Source: Bog-473 sp963730785
GTDB lineage: Bacteria > Actinomycetota > Acidimicrobiia > Acidimicrobiales > RAAP-2
Length of the DNA: 64,000 nt
Direction: 5' to 3'
NCBI GenBank assembly: GCA_963730785.1
Contig: CAVSTF010000006.1
Location: 1-64,000 of the forward strand
Part shown: in pieces, positions 63,887 to 64,000 of the stretch
Layout: each line of letters starts with the position of its first letter
Numbering within the stretch: position 1 is the stretch's first letter
The notes under the pieces: model-generated
What the model saw: the letters and a program-made list of their open reading frames with translations, nothing else
Databases searched by the model: none
Told to the model about the DNA's origin: nothing
Program-made: the position numbers and the translations under genes

Positions 63887-64000
63887 GCCATTCCTCGTTT
63901 CCAATGGACTGATCGCCTGTGACCTTCTCAGGTCATTTGCGAATTGTGTCACGAAATCACCTCTAGTCAAGCAGAATTAGTCGTCATTCTTTACAATTGT
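63887..64000 (-). promoter_or_regulatory. upstream region of the Lrp-aminotransferase-oxidase genes
   Basis: These last bases are clearly AT-richer than the flanking genes and lie in front of the regulator gene. A promoter and Lrp sites are expected here, but no motif is strong enough to mark. The window ends within it. Confidence 0.35.

Overview
The window joins two unrelated kinds of DNA. Bases 1 to about 2,180 are AT-rich, carry long G-tracts, and hold a two-exon gene fragment on the minus strand (PAN/apple-like exon, 1.2-kb intron, fibronectin-type-II-like exon) whose splice phase fits. This looks like metazoan DNA. From about 2,200-2,300 onward the sequence is GC-rich, densely packed bacterial DNA. 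The gene content (ImuA'-ImuB-DnaE2 mutasome with an actinobacterial LexA box, CU044_5270-type sigma-linked protein, many SDRs, a CaiB-type CoA transferase, TANNNT -10 elements that suggest leaderless starts) points to an actinomycete, probably class Acidimicrobiia; that placement is inference. The join is most likely an assembly chimera. Single-base frameshifts are very dense from 2.3 to 11.8 kb and rare afterwards, as expected from poorly corrected sequence at a contig edge, so the broken genes there should not be read as pseudogenes.

Layout of the bacterial part. 2.3-8.7 kb: amino-acid permease, SDRs, an adenylate-kinase-like NTPase, an epimerase, GNAT, DoxX and SemiSWEET genes, nearly all frameshifted. 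8.7-14.6 kb: a carbohydrate catabolic operon (GH4 glycosidase, beta-hydroxyacid dehydrogenase, LacD/DeoC-like aldolase, FGGY kinase, LarA-like racemase). 14.6-21.7 kb: a transport operon with an unusual MFS-LivF fusion, a LivH-LivM fusion, LivG, a membrane-anchored binding protein and a small secreted protein, closed by a hairpin. Both operons begin with the same palindrome, TGACACTCNTGTCA, placed identically against a -10-like hexamer, so catabolism and transport are probably controlled by one repressor.

21.7-27.9 kb: CadD-like transporter, TauD dioxygenase, alpha/beta hydrolase, a DUF4242-class III cyclase fusion, DedA, an OafA-like acyltransferase and an SRPBCC protein. 27.9-32.6 kb: TatA, divergent TatB-TatC, then a di-iron protein, two ferritin-like proteins (one with a twin-arginine signal) and a secreted cupredoxin, which reads as an export machine beside metal-handling cargo. 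32.6-44.3 kb: NagB, threonine dehydratase, hydrolase, Gfo/Idh/MocA, CaiB, questin-oxidase-like, AKR, SDR, ECF sigma plus partner, SRAP and SGNH hydrolase genes.

44.4-49.5 kb: the SOS mutasome imuA'-imuB-dnaE2, with the LexA box lying over the start codon and an unusually short ImuB. 49.5-64 kb: methyltransferase, DapB-like dehydrogenase, SDR, Rieske oxygenase, a nucleobase salvage group (Upp, second PRTase, NCS1 permease), DMT transporter, CobQ, a secreted Cys-rich protein, DUF2505 and SnoaL proteins, and an amine-catabolism group (Lrp regulator, class III aminotransferase, FAD oxidase). I saw no tRNA, rRNA, CRISPR array, IS element or phage gene.
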